This document shows positions 38,646 to 40,000 of a stretch of DNA of 40,000 nt, in pieces (position 1 is the first letter of the stretch; each line of letters begins with the position of its first letter). The position numbers and the translations under genes were made by a program. Under the pieces are notes generated by a model, which saw only the letters and a list, made by a program, of their open reading frames with translations, was not told where the DNA came from and did no database searches. Location: the NCBI GenBank assembly GCA_964020155.1, contig OZ026553.1:783318-823317 (forward strand), written 5' to 3'. Source of the stretch: Chondrilla cf. caribensis (Eukaryota; Porifera; Demospongiae; Chondrillida; Chondrillidae).

Positions 38646-39519
38646 GTAGTCCCCATCAGAGGTGGGGACTTACTGACACACAATCCCCATCATCCACCTC
38701 GAAGGTCCTCCTGCGTATTCCCTGATGGCAGTGTGGGTTGCTCATGTCTAGTATTTGATGTTAGCCTTCCCAGTTCCTGGAGGTCCTCCACCACCTCGGG
38801 ATAGCTGCAAGACTGAGCCTTGGTCCCCTGTGCAGTCCTCCGTCGTACTTCATTGCTTTGAAGTTCACACGAATTTGTTTCATTGCAGGAGAGGACATAC
38901 TGCCATACAACCCCCACTTCTAACATACTACTGTGTATTCACTAACAATAGTGTGACTTACTCGTATCAAATGTTTGATCTGTAGCTTTCCGAGTACTTG
39001 ATGGTGATGACATCAGCTGCTTTGAAACGTACACAAATCCGTTCCAGTCAGTAGTGATATGTCGTTGTGGTCAATTTCACTACAGATCGGTTGTTCACAG
39101 CCTCCTACATATCTACACACACACTGACGTAGTTTGTATCAACTGGTGGATTTATAGCTGTCAATGTTCGGAAGTTTCGCTATCCACAGGGGTGGCGTGT
39201 GTTATCTTATCGCAGTGGTCATTTCGGAAAGACGATCTATCTCGTCTTTTCCACTTTTTCAAGTTTTCTCCGACTTGTTGCATTTTTTCTACAAATTTGC
39301 GATTACATCAAATCTTGTTAATAGTTGTGTGATCAAGGGAACACATACGTATCAGATTCCCCACCCCTGTGATTCTAATTGATTACATACATTAGTCCAG
39401 CCCACTAGCTATAACACAAAGTACCCCCAAATATTCCTGTGTAGTTTCAAGATCCGCCACCCCCCCAACATCGAACACACATATGTATGGTAAAGTGTAA
39501 TGTGTTCAGATGATGTTGA
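38646..39519. other. Repeat-like sequence, no confident gene
   Basis: Two diverged, related segments (about 38690-38900 and 38930-39060) share the TGCTTTGAA/TTGCTTTGAAG and CTTCC-AGT patterns. On the minus strand the right one has an open stretch ending at ACGA|GTAAGT (about 38965), a possible donor, but no family is recognised and the left copy does not keep the frame. Confidence 0.35.
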
Positions 39520-39960
39520 GTTGATACGATAGCAAATATCAAGCTCCCTAGCATCTCTCGTCAGCAGATTTTATTATTGGTACACACATACATATGTAAA
39601 TAGAACCTACATATGTGTGTACATATGTACGTACAACCTATGTGGTGTACATGTATACATACGTGAAGTCATTTCCACTTGACTCGTAATCTGCTAGGTT
39701 TTGGTTAACATACGTAAAAGTACTGTTTGCCTCCGAACATCAACCATGTAGATGGTATGTGATGTAGCCCGTTGAGATGACACTGTGTTAACATGACAGT
39801 TGATATCAAGTTCCCTTGAGTCTCCTGTTAACAGGTTCTACGATACCGTACATACGTAAGTACAACCTGTGTACGTGCATACATAATATGTGCATGAAGT
39901 TGCTTCCACTTAATGGTTGTCAACTGTGTTGGCAGAGGTTAACGGACGTCCTCCCTTGTG
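39520..39960. repeat. Diverged tandem duplication, period about 260-270 bp
   Basis: AATATCAAGCTCCCTAGCAT near 39533 and the related GATATCAAGTTCCCTTGAGT near 39803 each start a segment that continues with a TACGTACAACCT-like and an ACGTGAAGT-CATTTCCACTT-like part and a GGTTAAC sequence. It is non-coding. Confidence 0.65.
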
Positions 39961-40000
39961 TGGGAGCGGATGAAGATGAGTGTCCCCAGTGCGTGCATGT

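Overview
The window looks like nuclear DNA of an early-branching animal, most plausibly a sponge. That is my inference: it holds a dense array of TRAF-like RING/zinc-finger/MATH genes, animal-type spliced genes (a class II PI3-kinase, a ubiquitin-like gene), long CA/GT microsatellites, minisatellites and small TA-flanked inverted-repeat elements. Nothing bacterial or viral was recognised.

Region 1 (1-21.9 kb) is a TRAF-like cluster on both strands. Left to right: a D-type gene running off the left edge (minus); relics; an F-type gene with a frameshifted MATH domain (2600-3986); genes A (4533-6104), B (6314-7678) and C (9149-10885); a collapsed D pseudogene (12102-12502, minus); D' (12932-14317, minus); a D relic; then a second A-B-C set made of broken A' (14835-15648), near-identical B' (15858-17276), an orphan 3' piece of B (about 18045-18173) and C' (19500-21179). 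The A-B-C order and the matching flanks indicate a segmental duplication of about 10 kb. All these genes are open through the protein without introns. The family architecture (RING, TRAF zinc fingers, short helical stretch, MATH) suggests cytoplasmic ubiquitin-ligase or signalling adaptors downstream of immune-type receptors.

Region 2 (22.4-32.2 kb, minus) holds twelve phase-compatible exons of a class II PI3-kinase-like gene: N-terminal Ser/Pro-rich part, C2 domain and helical domain. The kinase domain is not found. The last exon lies only a few hundred bases from the edge of the duplicated TRAF block. The introns are largely tandem repeats, and several 5' splice sites run straight into GT repeats.

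Region 3 (33.6-36.1 kb, minus) has two tightly spaced genes: a two-exon ubiquitin-like modifier ending in Gly-Gly plus a three-residue tail, and about 120 bp downstream a single-exon protein joining a RING1/IBR-like cysteine module to a protein kinase. A perfect hairpin repeat lies in the modifier's intron and a half copy lies just upstream of the gene.

Region 4 (36.5-40 kb) is mostly minisatellite and diverged repeat sequence, with no convincing gene.
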